Positions 7,442-15,908 of a stretch of 64,000 bases of DNA are shown here, one piece after another (the stretch's first letter is position 1; each line of letters begins with the position of its first letter). Under the pieces are notes generated by a model. It was given only the letters and a program-made list of their open reading frames with translations. It did not search any database and was not told where the DNA came from. The position numbers and the translations under genes are program-made. Source of the stretch: Streptomyces rubradiris (GTDB lineage: Bacteria; Actinomycetota; Actinomycetes; Streptomycetales; Streptomycetaceae); contig NZ_BNEA01000001.1 in NCBI RefSeq assembly GCF_016860525.1, positions 434,001 to 498,000 on the forward strand, written 5' to 3'.

Positions 7442-9747
7442 GGGCCGTGTGGCAGGCCGCGCGGGCGGCCGTGCGCCGGCGGCGGGTGCAGACGCTGGTG
7501 ATCTGGCTGGTCACGCTGGTGTCGACGGGCTCGACGGTGGTGGCGCTGGGGCTGGTCGACGCGGCGTCGGCGCCGTTCGACCGCGCCTTCGAGAAGCTGC
7601 ACGGGCCGCACGTCGTGGCCGCCTTCGACAGCGGCAAGGTGTCGGACGCCCGACTGACGCGCGCGGCCCGGCGGCCGGAAGTGGAGTCGGTGGCGGGGCC
7701 GTTCGCCCGGGCGACGGTCAGTATGCCGCGCGGTGCGGGGGACTTCGGGCTCGGCGGTGAGATCACGGTGGTGGGCCGCCCCGGTCCCGGCGGGCCGGTG
7801 GACCGGATGGATGTGTGGGCGGGCCGCTGGCCCACCCGGCCGGGCGAGGTGATCCTGAACCGGCAGCCCGACTGGACCGCCGACGACCTCGGCAAGACGC
7901 TCCAGGTGCCGTCGGGCCCGCGGCTCACCGTCGTCGGGTTCGCCTTCGACCTGAGTCACACGGCGGACGCCTGGGTCGCCCCGGAGCAGATCGAAGCGCT
8001 GCACCCGGCCGGGCGGCAGATGCTGTTCCGGTTCCGGGACGCGGTGACGGAGCAGGAACTGCGCGCGGGACTGGCCGAGGTGACGCGGGAGTTGCCGCCG
8101 GGCTCGCTCGCCGGGTCGCAGACGTACCTGGCGCTCAAGCACCGGATCGGCGGCAACGCGCGCGCGTACGCGCCGTATCTGATGGCGTTCGGGGTGCTCG
8201 GCGTCCTGGTGGCGGTGCTGATCGTCGCGAACGTGGTCGGCGGGGCCGTGGTCTCCGGGTTCCGGCACATCGGCATCCTGAAGGCACTGGGCTTCACCCC
8301 GGGGCAGGTCCTGGGCGTCTATCTGACGATGATCTCCGTGCCTGCGGTCCTGGGCTGTGGCCTGGGCACGGTGGCCGGCAATCTGCTGGCGGAGCCGTTC
8401 CTGGACTTCGTGTTCTCCGGGCCGGCCTCGGGAGTGCTGCACGACACCCTGGGAATCCCGCTCTGGGTGAACCTGATGGCCCTGCTCGGCATGCCCCTGG
8501 TCTGTGTGCTCGCCGCGCTCGGCCCGTCGGTGCGGGCGCGGCGGCTGCCGGCGGCGCGGGCCATCAGCGCGGGCAGCGCGCCCCGGGCCGGACGGGCGCT
8601 CGGTCTTCAGCGGCGTCTGGCGGGGGTCCGGCTGCCCCGCTCGGTGAGCCTCGGCGCCGGGCTCCCGTTCGCCCGGCCCGCGCGCAGCGGGCTCACGCTG
8701 GCCGCCGTGGTCCTCGGGGTGACGACGGTGACCTTCGCGACCGGCCTGGCGGCGACGCTGAACAGTTACGGGAACGGCGGTGAGCGCACCTATGACGTCA
8801 CCGTCTACGTAGGGGAGCACCGGCACGGCAAGGAGGTACGGCCGGTCCACGGCGACCGTGAACTCCAGGCGCTGCTGGGGTCGTTGCCGGGCGCGCGTCA
8901 TGTCACGGCGCGGTCGGACGACGAGGTGCTCCTCGTGGGCAGTACGAACGTGGTGATGTTCGAGGGGCGGCGCGGCGGCCGGTCCCTGGACACCATGCTC
9001 GTGAAGGGCCGTTGGATGAGCCGGCCGGGGGAGGTGGTGGCCGGGTCGCCGTTCCTGCGCCGCAACGAGGTGCGGCTCGGGGACCGGTTGCGGCTGCGCA
9101 AGGACGGCCGCGAGGAGCAGGTGACCGTCGTGGGCGAGACGCTGGACACCGACGACCGGCTGGTCATCGGCGACTGGCCGACGGTGACCGCGCTGATGCC
9201 GGCGGTGCGGCCCATCGCGTACCACGTGAAGCTCGGCGAGGGCGTGGACCAGGAGGCGTACGCCCGTGCGGTCCGGGCCGCCGATCGGGGGCTGTCCGTC
9301 CAGTTGAGCGGGGCGAACAGCGTCACCGGCACCATTGTCGGCTCCGCGACCGCGCTGACCCTGATGCTGGCCCTGGTCGCCTCCCTCGGTGTCTTCAACA
9401 CCGCCGTGCTCAACACCCACGACCGGCGCCGTGACCTCGGCATGCTGAAGTCGATCGGGATGACCCCGCGCCAGGTGACGGTGATGACGGTGACGTCGAT
9501 GGCGGTGCTCGGCGTGCTGGGGTCGCTCCTGGGGGTCCCGCTGGGCATCGCCGCCCACCGGGTGGTGGTGCCGCGCATGGGGGCCGGGCTGGACATCACG
9601 TTGCCGGATTCCATGATGGCTGTCTGGCATCCGCCTCTCCTGGCCGTCCTCGGGCTCGCCGGGGTGATGATCGCCGTCGTGGGGGCGCTGGTGCCCGCGC
9701 GCCGGGCGGCCCGGCTCACCGTGGCCGAGGTGCTGCGCAACGAGTGA
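7438..9747 (+). CDS. FtsX-like ABC exporter permease (duplicated)
   Basis: 769 residues from GTG 7438. There is an N-terminal membrane span, a long extracytoplasmic domain, then three spans (around YAPYLMAFGVLGVLVAVLIV), a linker, and a second copy of the same arrangement ending with three spans near the C-terminus. This FtsX-duplicate layout is typical of actinobacterial MacB-like exporters. FRHIGILKALGFTPGQVLG in the first half mirrors RRDLGMLKSIGMTPRQVTV in the second. It acts with the ATPase directly upstream. Confidence 0.93.
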   Translation: MRAVWQAARAAVRRRRVQTLVIWLVTLVSTGSTVVALGLVDAASAPFDRAFEKLHGPHVVAAFDSGKVSDARLTRAARRPEVESVAGPFARATVSMPRGAGDFGLGGEITVVGRPGPGGPVDRMDVWAGRWPTRPGEVILNRQPDWTADDLGKTLQVPSGPRLTVVGFAFDLSHTADAWVAPEQIEALHPAGRQMLFRFRDAVTEQELRAGLAEVTRELPPGSLAGSQTYLALKHRIGGNARAYAPYLMAFGVLGVLVAVLIVANVVGGAVVSGFRHIGILKALGFTPGQVLGVYLTMISVPAVLGCGLGTVAGNLLAEPFLDFVFSGPASGVLHDTLGIPLWVNLMALLGMPLVCVLAALGPSVRARRLPAARAISAGSAPRAGRALGLQRRLAGVRLPRSVSLGAGLPFARPARSGLTLAAVVLGVTTVTFATGLAATLNSYGNGGERTYDVTVYVGEHRHGKEVRPVHGDRELQALLGSLPGARHVTARSDDEVLLVGSTNVVMFEGRRGGRSLDTMLVKGRWMSRPGEVVAGSPFLRRNEVRLGDRLRLRKDGREEQVTVVGETLDTDDRLVIGDWPTVTALMPAVRPIAYHVKLGEGVDQEAYARAVRAADRGLSVQLSGANSVTGTIVGSATALTLMLALVASLGVFNTAVLNTHDRRRDLGMLKSIGMTPRQVTVMTVTSMAVLGVLGSLLGVPLGIAAHRVVVPRMGAGLDITLPDSMMAVWHPPLLAVLGLAGVMIAVVGALVPARRAARLTVAEVLRNE

Positions 9748-9849
9748 ACGCCGCGACCGGCCGGGGCAGGCACCACCGCACTGCGCGGGCCGGCGGCCGG
9801 GTACGGCAACCGGTCAGGATCGGAGAAGCCGTGGTGGGCTCGCCCGGCC

Positions 9850-9887
9850 TAGCGTGGGGGCACCGACGAGAAATCCGTCGGTGCCCC
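9850..9887 (+). promoter_or_regulatory. TAGCGT -10 followed by an 11-bp stem-loop
   Basis: TAGCGT at 9850-9855 is followed at once by GGGGCACCGAC (9857-9867), a 9-nt loop and GTCGGTGCCCC (9877-9887). The stem could be a 5' leader structure of the VOC gene or the terminator of the ABC operon ending at 9747. It has no T-run. I cannot decide between the two. Confidence 0.45.
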
Positions 9888-9930
9888 GGCCCCGTGCGGC
9901 CGGGCACCGCTGTGTGAAGGAGTGGGCATC

Positions 9931-10281
9931 ATGGCCGCAGGCCTGCAGACGATCATCTACCCGGTGAAGGACCTGGACCGCGCCAAGGCCCTGTTCGGCG
10001 CGCTGCTGGGCGTGGAGCCGTACGCGGACGAGCCGTTCTACGTGGGCTACAAGGCCGCCGGCCAGGACGTCGGGCTGGATCCGAGCGGGCACGCCAAGGG
10101 CATGACCGGGCCGGTGCCGTACTGGCACGTGACGGATCTGCGGGAGCGGCTCACGGCGCTGCTGGCGGCGGGCGCCGAGCTGCTCCAGGACGCGCAGGAC
10201 GTCGGCGGCGGCCGGCTGATCGCGTTCGTGAAGGACCCCGACGGCAACCACCTGGGGCTGCTCCAGGACCCGTCGGCCTGA
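9931..10281 (+). CDS. VOC/glyoxalase-fold protein
   Basis: 116 residues with one betaalphabetabetabeta pair: TIIYPVKDLDRAKALFGALL at the N-terminus and IAFVKDPDGNHLGLLQDP at the C-terminus, the usual ends of a VOC (glyoxalase/bleomycin-resistance) domain. ATG 9931 has GAAGGAG 8 bp upstream, better than the in-frame GTG at 9922. Members bind metals or small ligands as dimers. The substrate cannot be predicted. Confidence 0.88.
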   Translation: MAAGLQTIIYPVKDLDRAKALFGALLGVEPYADEPFYVGYKAAGQDVGLDPSGHAKGMTGPVPYWHVTDLRERLTALLAAGAELLQDAQDVGGGRLIAFVKDPDGNHLGLLQDPSA

Positions 10282-10354
10282 GCCCGGAGGGACCGCCCGC
10301 CCCGGCGCTGGTTGCACGCTCAACGAGTGGCCGGGACGGTGCTACGGTGCGGTT

Positions 10355-10753
10355 ATGGCAGTCGAAACGGCCGAGACCCGGCTGGAGGAACGCTGGCGGG
10401 ACATCCTCGCCGTGCACGCGCGCACGATGTGCGAGATCGACCGCGTCCTGCACCCGTACGGGCTCGGCGCCAGCGACTTCGAGGTGCTGGATCTGCTGGC
10501 CACGGAGCCGCCCGGGCAGGGTGAGCAGTGCCGGGTGCAGAACCTGGTCGGCCGGGTCCACCTCAGCCAGAGCGCGCTGTCCCGGCTGATCGGCCGGCTG
10601 GAGAAGGACGGCCTGGTGGAACGCTCGGTGTGCGCGGAGGACCGGCGCGGGGTGTGGGTCGCGCTCACCCCCAAGGGTCGCGCCCTGCACGCCGAGGTAC
10701 TGCCGCTCCACCGGGCGGTGCTGCGGCGCATGCTGGCCGGGCAGGAACTTTAG
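10355..10753 (+). CDS. MarR-family transcriptional regulator
   Basis: 132 residues with a winged helix-turn-helix: LGASDFEVLDLLA, then LSQSALSRLIGRLEKDGLVE and a wing DRRGVWVALTPKG, the standard MarR pattern. The ATG is preceded by TACGGT (10343-10348) as a possible -10 and has no good ribosome site. GTTG...CAAC at 10311-10324 could be part of an operator. It is next to the VOC gene, which it may control. Confidence 0.92.
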   Translation: MAVETAETRLEERWRDILAVHARTMCEIDRVLHPYGLGASDFEVLDLLATEPPGQGEQCRVQNLVGRVHLSQSALSRLIGRLEKDGLVERSVCAEDRRGVWVALTPKGRALHAEVLPLHRAVLRRMLAGQEL

Positions 10754-10765
10754 GGCGACACGACC

Positions 10766-10803
10766 GCGGGCGCCGCCGGGGGCGGTGCCCCGGCAGCGCC
10801 CGC
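10766..10803. terminator. Bidirectional hairpin terminator
   Basis: GCGGGCGC (10766-10773) pairs with GCGCCCGC (10796-10803), and the interior adds a second GCCGGGG/CCCCGGC pairing. It separates the convergent MarR and SseB-like genes. Confidence 0.6.
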
Positions 10804-10833
10804 GCAAGGTGGTGGTGGTCTGCGGATACGCGC

Positions 10834-11232
10834 TCAGCGGACCAGCAGTGTGCGGACCCCCTGTGACGTGAGCGTCAGGGCGTGGGAGGAACTGCCGTCG
10901 ATGGCGAGGGACAGGTTCTCGTCGGGCCACTGCGCGGCGAGCGCGCCGAGCGGGATCAGACGGTAGCGCGAGACGAAGGGCAGCAGATCGGTCATCTCGC
11001 CCTCCGTGGTGAACACCGGGACGACCGCGTCGCCGCCGGGCTGTTCCAGGACGGGCAGGGCCACGGTGGTGGCATCGGCGCCCTCTCCGTCCAGCGCGTC
11101 GTCCGGCACCGGGACGAGTACGTCGCTGTGGGCGAGGGTGTCCAGGGCGGCCTGGTCCTCGGCGTTCACGGTCAGCGCGTCCAGTGCCTGCTGGGCCGGC
11201 GTCGGCGAGTCGGCGTGTGCGGGTGTCTCCAT
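10834..11232 (-). CDS. SseB-family protein
   Basis: The 132-residue protein starts at ATG 11232 (METPAHADSP). The core DVLVPVPDDAL ... DAVVPVFTTEGEMTDL and the later NLSLAIDGSSSHAL fit the SseB N-terminal domain, common in Streptomyces as small cytoplasmic proteins of unknown role (the SseB name comes from enhanced serine sensitivity in E. coli). The upstream in-frame extension to 11391 crosses the direct repeats at 11337-11401 and looks non-coding. Confidence 0.75.
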   Translation of the reverse strand: METPAHADSPTPAQQALDALTVNAEDQAALDTLAHSDVLVPVPDDALDGEGADATTVALPVLEQPGGDAVVPVFTTEGEMTDLLPFVSRYRLIPLGALAAQWPDENLSLAIDGSSSHALTLTSQGVRTLLVR

Positions 11233-11336
11233 GGCTGGTCCCCAGGTTCGGCGGTCGTACGGGCTGCCGGGACGGCTCGGCGCCCCGGGCGTGCTCCCGC
11301 CTCGCGTACCCGGTGGGGTGCGGGGCATGCGTACGC

Positions 11337-11402
11337 GGCACATGTGGATCCCTGGCACATGGATTGCCGGAATGGTGGGTCCCTCGCACATGGATTGCCG
11401 GG
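11337..11402. repeat. Three imperfect direct repeats containing GCACATGGATTGCCGG
   Basis: GCACATGGATTGCCGG occurs at 11355-11370 and 11386-11401, about 31 bp apart, with a degenerate third copy (GGCACATGTGGATCCCTGG) from about 11337. They lie in the 220-bp gap upstream of the SseB-like gene. Spacing of about three helical turns fits a multi-site regulator. Confidence 0.55.
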
Positions 11403-11452
11403 CACAGTCCGTCTTGTCAGGTGAGAGTCGTCGGTCGGCGGATCCAGGGGAC

Positions 11453-12958
11453 TCACGGGCGCCGCGCTTCCTCGCGGGCCGGGCCGGGTGTTCGCGCCTC
11501 CTGGTGCCGTATCCGGGCCCTGCCCGTCGACAGCGTGCCGAGGAAGGCGAGGACCAGGGCGACGAGGACGCCCAGGTTGGCGTACGCCCAGGGGCCGGTC
11601 CGGCCGCCCAGGCCGAGCGGCGTCAGCAGGTAGCCCTGCCAGCTCAGCCAGTGCGCGGCGGTGTTGGTGACCAGTCCCCAGCCGACGGCGGTGGCGGCGA
11701 GGGTGACACACAGCGGGAGGAGGGGCACGTCGCCGTAGCGGCCCTGCGGGCGGTACAGGTCGGCTTCGTCGTAGTCGCGGCGGCGCAGTGCCAGGTCGGC
11801 GAGCATGACGCCGGCCCAGGCCGCGACGGGCACGCCGAGTGTGGTGAGGAAACCCATGAACTGGCCGAGGAAGTCGTCGGCGAAGAACACGATGTAGACC
11901 GAGCCGGCGATCATCAGAACGCCGTCGAGAAGGGCGGCCAGGTAGCGCGGTGCCCGCAGCCCGGCCGAGAGCAGGGCCAGGCCGGAGGAGTAGATGTCCA
12001 GGACGGCGCCGCCGACCAGGCCGAGGACGGCGACCACGGCGAACGGCACCAGGAACCAGGACGGCAGGAGGGTGGCCAGCGCGCCGATCGGGTCGGCCGC
12101 GATCGCCTGGCTCAGCTCCGGGGCGGATCCGGCCAGCAGCAGGCCGAAGACCAGCAGCACCAGCGGGGCCAGACAGGCGCCGAACGTGGTCCAGCCGATG
12201 ACCGCCCGGCTGGAGGAGTCCCGGGGCAGATAGCGGGAGTAGTCGGCGGCGGCGTTGACCCAGCCGAGGCCGAAGCCGGTCATCATGAACACCAGCGCGC
12301 CGATGAACCGCTGGGCGGAACCGGCCGGGAGGGCGTCGACCGTGCTCCAGTGGATCCGGTCGGCGACGAGGATGACGTAGACGATCGTGAGGACGCCCGT
12401 GACCAGGGTGATCCAGGTCTGCAGCCGCATGATCAGGTCGAAGCCCATGACTCCGCCGACGACGGTCAGCGCGGCCACCACCAGCAGGGCGGCGGCCTTG
12501 GTCCCGGTGCCGCCGTCCCAGCCGAGGGCACCGAGGACGGTGCCGGTGGCCATCGTGGCGAGCGAGGCGAGGACGGTCTCCCAGCCGACGGTGAGCACCC
12601 AGGACACGACGGCCGGCAGCCGGTTGCCGCGCACGCCGTACGCGGCCCGGCTGAGCACCATGGTCGGTGCCGAGCCGCGCTTGCCGGCGACCGCGACGAA
12701 GCCGCAGAGCAGGAACGAGACGACGATGCCGAGCGCGCCGGCGGCGAGGGCCTGCGGGAAGGAGATGCCGAAGCCGAACGCGAACGCGCCGTAGCCGAGG
12801 CCGAGGACGGAGACGTTGGCCCCGAACCAGGGCCAGAACAGGGTGCGCGGGCTGCCCTTGCGTTCCGGGTCCTCGATCACGTCGAGGCCGTGCGTCTCCA
12901 CCCGTAGCGGGTGGCCGGCGGACGCCCCGTCCGGGATGTCGTGCGGATGGGCCGTCAC
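11453..12958 (-). CDS. NCS1-family purine/cytosine permease
   Basis: 501 residues with about 12 membrane segments. The N-terminal LFWPWFGANVSVLGLGYGAF and the TGFGLGWVNAAADYSRYLP segment are the typical NCS1 (cytosine permease/CodB-type) signatures. It should import a nucleobase or related heterocycle with protons or sodium. The start is GTG 12958 with AGGAGG 7 bp upstream. It is next to an AraC regulator transcribed the same way. This one lacks the Cys-rich tail found on the NCS1 protein at 15905-17626. Confidence 0.92.
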   Translation of the reverse strand: MTAHPHDIPDGASAGHPLRVETHGLDVIEDPERKGSPRTLFWPWFGANVSVLGLGYGAFAFGFGISFPQALAAGALGIVVSFLLCGFVAVAGKRGSAPTMVLSRAAYGVRGNRLPAVVSWVLTVGWETVLASLATMATGTVLGALGWDGGTGTKAAALLVVAALTVVGGVMGFDLIMRLQTWITLVTGVLTIVYVILVADRIHWSTVDALPAGSAQRFIGALVFMMTGFGLGWVNAAADYSRYLPRDSSSRAVIGWTTFGACLAPLVLLVFGLLLAGSAPELSQAIAADPIGALATLLPSWFLVPFAVVAVLGLVGGAVLDIYSSGLALLSAGLRAPRYLAALLDGVLMIAGSVYIVFFADDFLGQFMGFLTTLGVPVAAWAGVMLADLALRRRDYDEADLYRPQGRYGDVPLLPLCVTLAATAVGWGLVTNTAAHWLSWQGYLLTPLGLGGRTGPWAYANLGVLVALVLAFLGTLSTGRARIRHQEARTPGPAREEARRP

Positions 12959-13019
12959 CGAGCCTCCTGCCCTGCCTGTCCTGATGTGCGCGTCACGCTA
13001 GGTCGGGTGCGGAGGGCGG

Positions 13020-13898
13020 TCAAGGCGTCTGGTGGAGCGCCGCGGCCCAGGCGGTGGGGGCGAGGCCGGTCCGGCACCGGAAGAAGGTGGTGAAGTTGCC
13101 GGCGTCGGCGAAGCCGAGGCGGTGTGCGCAGGTGCCGACCGGCAGCCCGCTGTGGGCGAGCAGCCGCTTCGCTTCGAGCAGGATGCGCTGGTCGAGGAAG
13201 GTCTTGGCGCCGTGTCCGGTGGCGGCGCGGGTGGCGCGGGTCAGGGTCCGCACGTCGTAGCCGAGTGCCCGCGCGTAGTCGGCCACGCGGTGCCGGTGGG
13301 GGAAGTGTTCCTCGACCTCGGCCCGGTAGGCGTGGAAGATCTCCTGTTGCCGGCCGGCGGGCGCGCCGGGGGCGGGCGGCGCGGATGTCCCGGGAAGGAC
13401 GCGCAGGAGCAGGGCCGCCAGCAGATGGGAGAGCACCGCGGAGGAGGCCAGGCGCGGGCAGCGCACCGCCGCCCGGTGCTCTTGGCCGAGGTGGTCGGCG
13501 GCCGGCGCAGCGAGCCGGAGGATCTCGGGCGGCAGGCGCCGGCAGGTGGGTGAGGTGACCGCGCGGGCTTCGAGGGCGGGGTCGGGCAGGAAGCCGGGCT
13601 GGAAGAGGACCAGGGGGCCGTCCAGGTGCTCGACGTCGCTCCAGCGGTGCACCGTGCCCGGCCTGATCCACACGACGCTGCCCTCGTGCAGTTCGTGGTG
13701 GCGGAAGTCCGCTTCGTGCGCGCCGCTTCCCCCGGTGATCAGGGCGAGGACGTGGAAGTCGGGCCGTTGCAGCCGGGTGCGGCGCCGTTCGGTGTCGGTC
13801 TCGCGCAGCGCGGCGAAGCTGAGCACCTCCACGCCGTAGGCGGCTCCGACCGGGGGGAGGTAGCGCAGTTGCCGCACGGCAGGGTGTCCGTTTTCCAC
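13020..13898 (-). CDS. AraC-family transcriptional regulator
   Basis: 292 residues from GTG 13898, or 319 from ATG 13979; the start is uncertain since neither has a clear ribosome site. The N-terminal half is an AraC-type cupin (HELHEGSVVWIRPGTVHRWS). The C-terminal half carries two helix-turn-helices: HRVADYARALGYDVRTLTRA and VGTCAHRLGFADAGNFTTFF. It is divergent from an alpha/beta hydrolase gene and upstream of the NCS1 permease gene, which are the likely targets. Confidence 0.9.
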   Translation of the reverse strand: MENGHPAVRQLRYLPPVGAAYGVEVLSFAALRETDTERRRTRLQRPDFHVLALITGGSGAHEADFRHHELHEGSVVWIRPGTVHRWSDVEHLDGPLVLFQPGFLPDPALEARAVTSPTCRRLPPEILRLAAPAADHLGQEHRAAVRCPRLASSAVLSHLLAALLLRVLPGTSAPPAPGAPAGRQQEIFHAYRAEVEEHFPHRHRVADYARALGYDVRTLTRATRAATGHGAKTFLDQRILLEAKRLLAHSGLPVGTCAHRLGFADAGNFTTFFRCRTGLAPTAWAAALHQTP

Positions 13899-14039
13899 AA
13901 GAGGTCGGTCTCTTTCCACGAGGTCGGAGCGTGCCACCGGCCTAGCGTGTTTTTCGTGCCGGAGGCGGGTGGACGGCATGACCCGGCGAGTGTGCCACGG
14001 GGTCGCCGGTGCCCGCCGCGATACGAAGGAGACGTGGAA

Positions 14040-14840
14040 GTGCCGGAAAGTACAAGGACCGTGGCGGTCGAGGGCGGATCCATGAGGGTTCGGACCGGGG
14101 GCGGAGGCGGAGGGCCCGCGCTGGTGTTCGCGCACTACTGGGGCGGTTCCGCCGGTACCTGGGACGAGGTGGTCCGGCGGCTGCCGCCCGGGCGGGCGAC
14201 GGTCCGGTTCGACCAGCGTGGCTGGGGCACCTCGCGAAAGCTGCCGGGGCCGTACCACCTGGACCGGCTCGCCGACGATCTCGCGCGGGTGGCCGAGGAG
14301 TGCGTCGCCGGTCCGTTCGTCCTCGTGGGCCACTCGATGGGCGGGAAGGTCGGCCAGCTGGTCGCGGCCCGGCGTCCGGCGGGGCTGGCCGGTGTGTTCC
14401 TGGTCGCGCCCGCTCCCCCACGGCCACCGGCGGCCGTCACGGAGGCGTACCGGCAGGCCCTGTCCCACGCCTACGACTCACCCGAGTCCGTCGGCCGGGC
14501 CCTGGACCAGGTCCTGACGGCCGGGCCCCTGCCCGGACCGGTGCGGGAGGCGGTCGTACGGGACAGCCTGGCGGCGTCGGACGGGGCCCGCGCGGAGTGG
14601 CCGCTGCGGGGCATCGCCCGGGACATCTCCGCGCAGGCCCGGCGCATCGGGGTCCCGGTGGCCGTGCTGGCGGGCGGGCAGGACAGGGTGGAGCCGCCCG
14701 CCGTACTGCGCGCGTGCCTGCTGCCCTACGTGCCGCACGCGACGCTGACCACTGTTCCGGGCGGGCATCTGCTGCCGCTGGAGGCTCCGGAGGCGGTCGC
14801 CGGGGCCCTGGGTGACTTCCTCGCGGGCCTGCGCGGCTGA
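14040..14840 (+). CDS. Alpha/beta hydrolase
   Basis: 266 residues. The nucleophile elbow is GHSMGGKVGQ, the oxyanion region HYWGGSAGTW, the acid region AVLAGGQDRVEPP and the histidine VPGGHLLPLEAP, giving a full Ser-Asp-His triad. GTG 14040 was chosen because AAGGAGA lies 8 bp before it; GTG 14034 is too close to that site. The stop codon lies inside the first copy of a 32-bp tandem repeat that follows. The substrate is unknown. Confidence 0.88.
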   Translation: MPESTRTVAVEGGSMRVRTGGGGGGPALVFAHYWGGSAGTWDEVVRRLPPGRATVRFDQRGWGTSRKLPGPYHLDRLADDLARVAEECVAGPFVLVGHSMGGKVGQLVAARRPAGLAGVFLVAPAPPRPPAAVTEAYRQALSHAYDSPESVGRALDQVLTAGPLPGPVREAVVRDSLAASDGARAEWPLRGIARDISAQARRIGVPVAVLAGGQDRVEPPAVLRACLLPYVPHATLTTVPGGHLLPLEAPEAVAGALGDFLAGLRG

Positions 14841-14915
14841 GGACGGCCGCAGGCCCCCTGCCGGTCGGCTGAGGACGGCCGCAGGCCCCCTGCCGGTCGG
14901 CTGAGGACGGCCGCA
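14835..14915. repeat. 32-bp tandem repeat, 2.5 copies
   Basis: Copies start at 14835, 14867 and 14899 with an exact 32-bp period; each begins GGCTGAGGACGGCCGCA. The first copy includes the hydrolase stop codon. Each copy repeats the left arm of the terminator stem that closes at 14925-14933. Confidence 0.85.
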
Positions 14916-14933
14916 CGTCCCGTACGGCCGTCC
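14905..14933. terminator. Hairpin terminator between convergent genes
   Basis: GGACGGCCG (14905-14913) pairs with CGGCCGTCC (14925-14933) across an 11-nt loop. The gene to the left ends at 14840 and the leftward gene to the right ends at 14944, so it can serve both. Confidence 0.65.
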
Positions 14934-14943
14934 CCGGGCCGGC

Positions 14944-15267
14944 TCAGCGGTCGAACTCCTCCTGGATGGGTGTCTTCGGCTCTTCCCGCAGGTGCTGGGA
15001 GAGGCCCGGCTTGCCGCCGCGCCGCGCCTGTGCGGCCCGCCGGCCGGCGTCGAGTCCGAGATCGGAGTCCGGGTCCACCCGGACCGACCTCGCGACCTGG
15101 GCGCGGCCGCCGTATTCCTCGGCGGGCATGCCGCGCAGTGCCTTGACGACCTCCTCCGTGGCCCCGGCCTGCCGGGCTGCCGAGATCAGCTCTTCCTTGC
15201 CGGCCGGGTAGGTCACGTCCTTCAGCGCGTCCAGCACCTCCGGGACGCTGGTGTGTGCCGTGCTCAT
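14944..15267 (-). CDS. DUF2795 domain protein
   Basis: 107 residues. VPEVLDALKDVTYPAGKEEL and AARQAGATEEVVKALRGMP match the DUF2795 fold, a small all-helical domain seen singly or in tandem in actinobacteria. An acidic/basic tail (PDSDLGLDAGRRAAQARRGG) follows. A paralogue is encoded 330 bp away on the other strand (15596-15790). Function unknown; family members often lie with stress-related genes. Confidence 0.8.
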   Translation of the reverse strand: MSTAHTSVPEVLDALKDVTYPAGKEELISAARQAGATEEVVKALRGMPAEEYGGRAQVARSVRVDPDSDLGLDAGRRAAQARRGGKPGLSQHLREEPKTPIQEEFDR

Positions 15268-15276
15268 GACGCCTCC

Positions 15277-15420
15277 CTACGCCTCGTCCTCCTCGTCCGG
15301 GGTCTCCTCAGCGGTGTTCTCCCCCTCCGCCTGGGAGGGGGTGGTGCGGGCCGGCTGCTCCGTGTCCGGGGCGTCCGTCTCGCGCTCGCCCTCGGCCTGC
15401 GATGGGGTGTTCTCGCTCAT
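15277..15420 (-). CDS. Small acidic protein (47 aa)
   Basis: An ATG at 15420 with AGAGGA 6 bp upstream opens a 47-residue frame ending in TAG at 15277. It is very acidic and Pro/Thr-rich, with TPSQAEGE present twice (residues 5-12 and 27-34) and the tail TPDEEDEA. It lies 9 bp upstream of the leftward DUF2795 gene and is probably its operon partner. No domain is recognised. It could be a disordered stress protein. Confidence 0.6.
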   Translation of the reverse strand: MSENTPSQAEGERETDAPDTEQPARTTPSQAEGENTAEETPDEEDEA

Positions 15421-15449
15421 CGGGTCCTCTCATCCGCACTCCCGTGCCT

Positions 15450-15472
15450 GCTTTCCGAAAACCGTCGGGTAC
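15450..15472 (+). promoter_or_regulatory. Possible SigB-type promoter before the DUF2795 gene
   Basis: GCTTT (15450-15454) and GGGTAC (15467-15472) resemble the GTTT/GGGTA elements of Streptomyces stress sigma factors, but the 12-bp spacer is shorter than usual. A second GGGTAC is at 15528-15533. Weak. Confidence 0.25.
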
Positions 15473-15595
15473 CCGCGCGGAGCCCTGCCCATCACCACCC
15501 GGAATCTCTGAATCCGCTTCCGTGGGGTGGGTACCTGAGCAGTCCCGGCGCACCATCCGCGCCGGCCGATCACCGACTCACTGCCAGGAGGAGCC

Positions 15596-15790
15596 ATGGC
15601 GGGCATCACCCCACCTGATCTGCAGAAAGCGCTGCACGGCGTGGAGTACCCGGCCGGTACCGACGACCTTCGGAAGGCGGCCGAGAAGAACCACGCGCCG
15701 AAGGAGATCACGGAGCGGATCTCCCACCTCGGGAAGAAGAAGTTCGAGAACCCCGCCGAGGTCAGCAAGGCCGTCTTCCGGGACAAGTGA
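15596..15790 (+). CDS. DUF2795 domain protein (64 aa)
   Basis: 64 residues, MAGITPPDLQKALHGVEYPA then DLRKAAEKNHAPKEITERIS: the minimal DUF2795 domain. A strong AGGAGGAG site precedes ATG 15596. It is divergent from the 47-aa protein and the other DUF2795 gene. The role is unknown. Confidence 0.85.
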   Translation: MAGITPPDLQKALHGVEYPAGTDDLRKAAEKNHAPKEITERISHLGKKKFENPAEVSKAVFRDK

Positions 15791-15867
15791 CGGCGCACGG
15801 CCGACGGTGTGGGAGACGAGTGCGCGGTGGCCGGCCGAGCAGGTCCGGCCGCCGCGCCCGTCGTCAC

Positions 15868-15908
15868 ACGGTCACCAGGTGAACCGGTCACCGGGGTCAC
15901 TCGGTCAC
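15868..15908. repeat. Cluster of CGGTCAC repeats
   Basis: CGGTCACC occurs at about 15869, 15885 and 15902, and GGTGAACCGGTCACC (15878-15892) is an inverted repeat. The cluster straddles the 3' end of the NCS1 gene and may be a terminator or a binding site. Confidence 0.35.
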
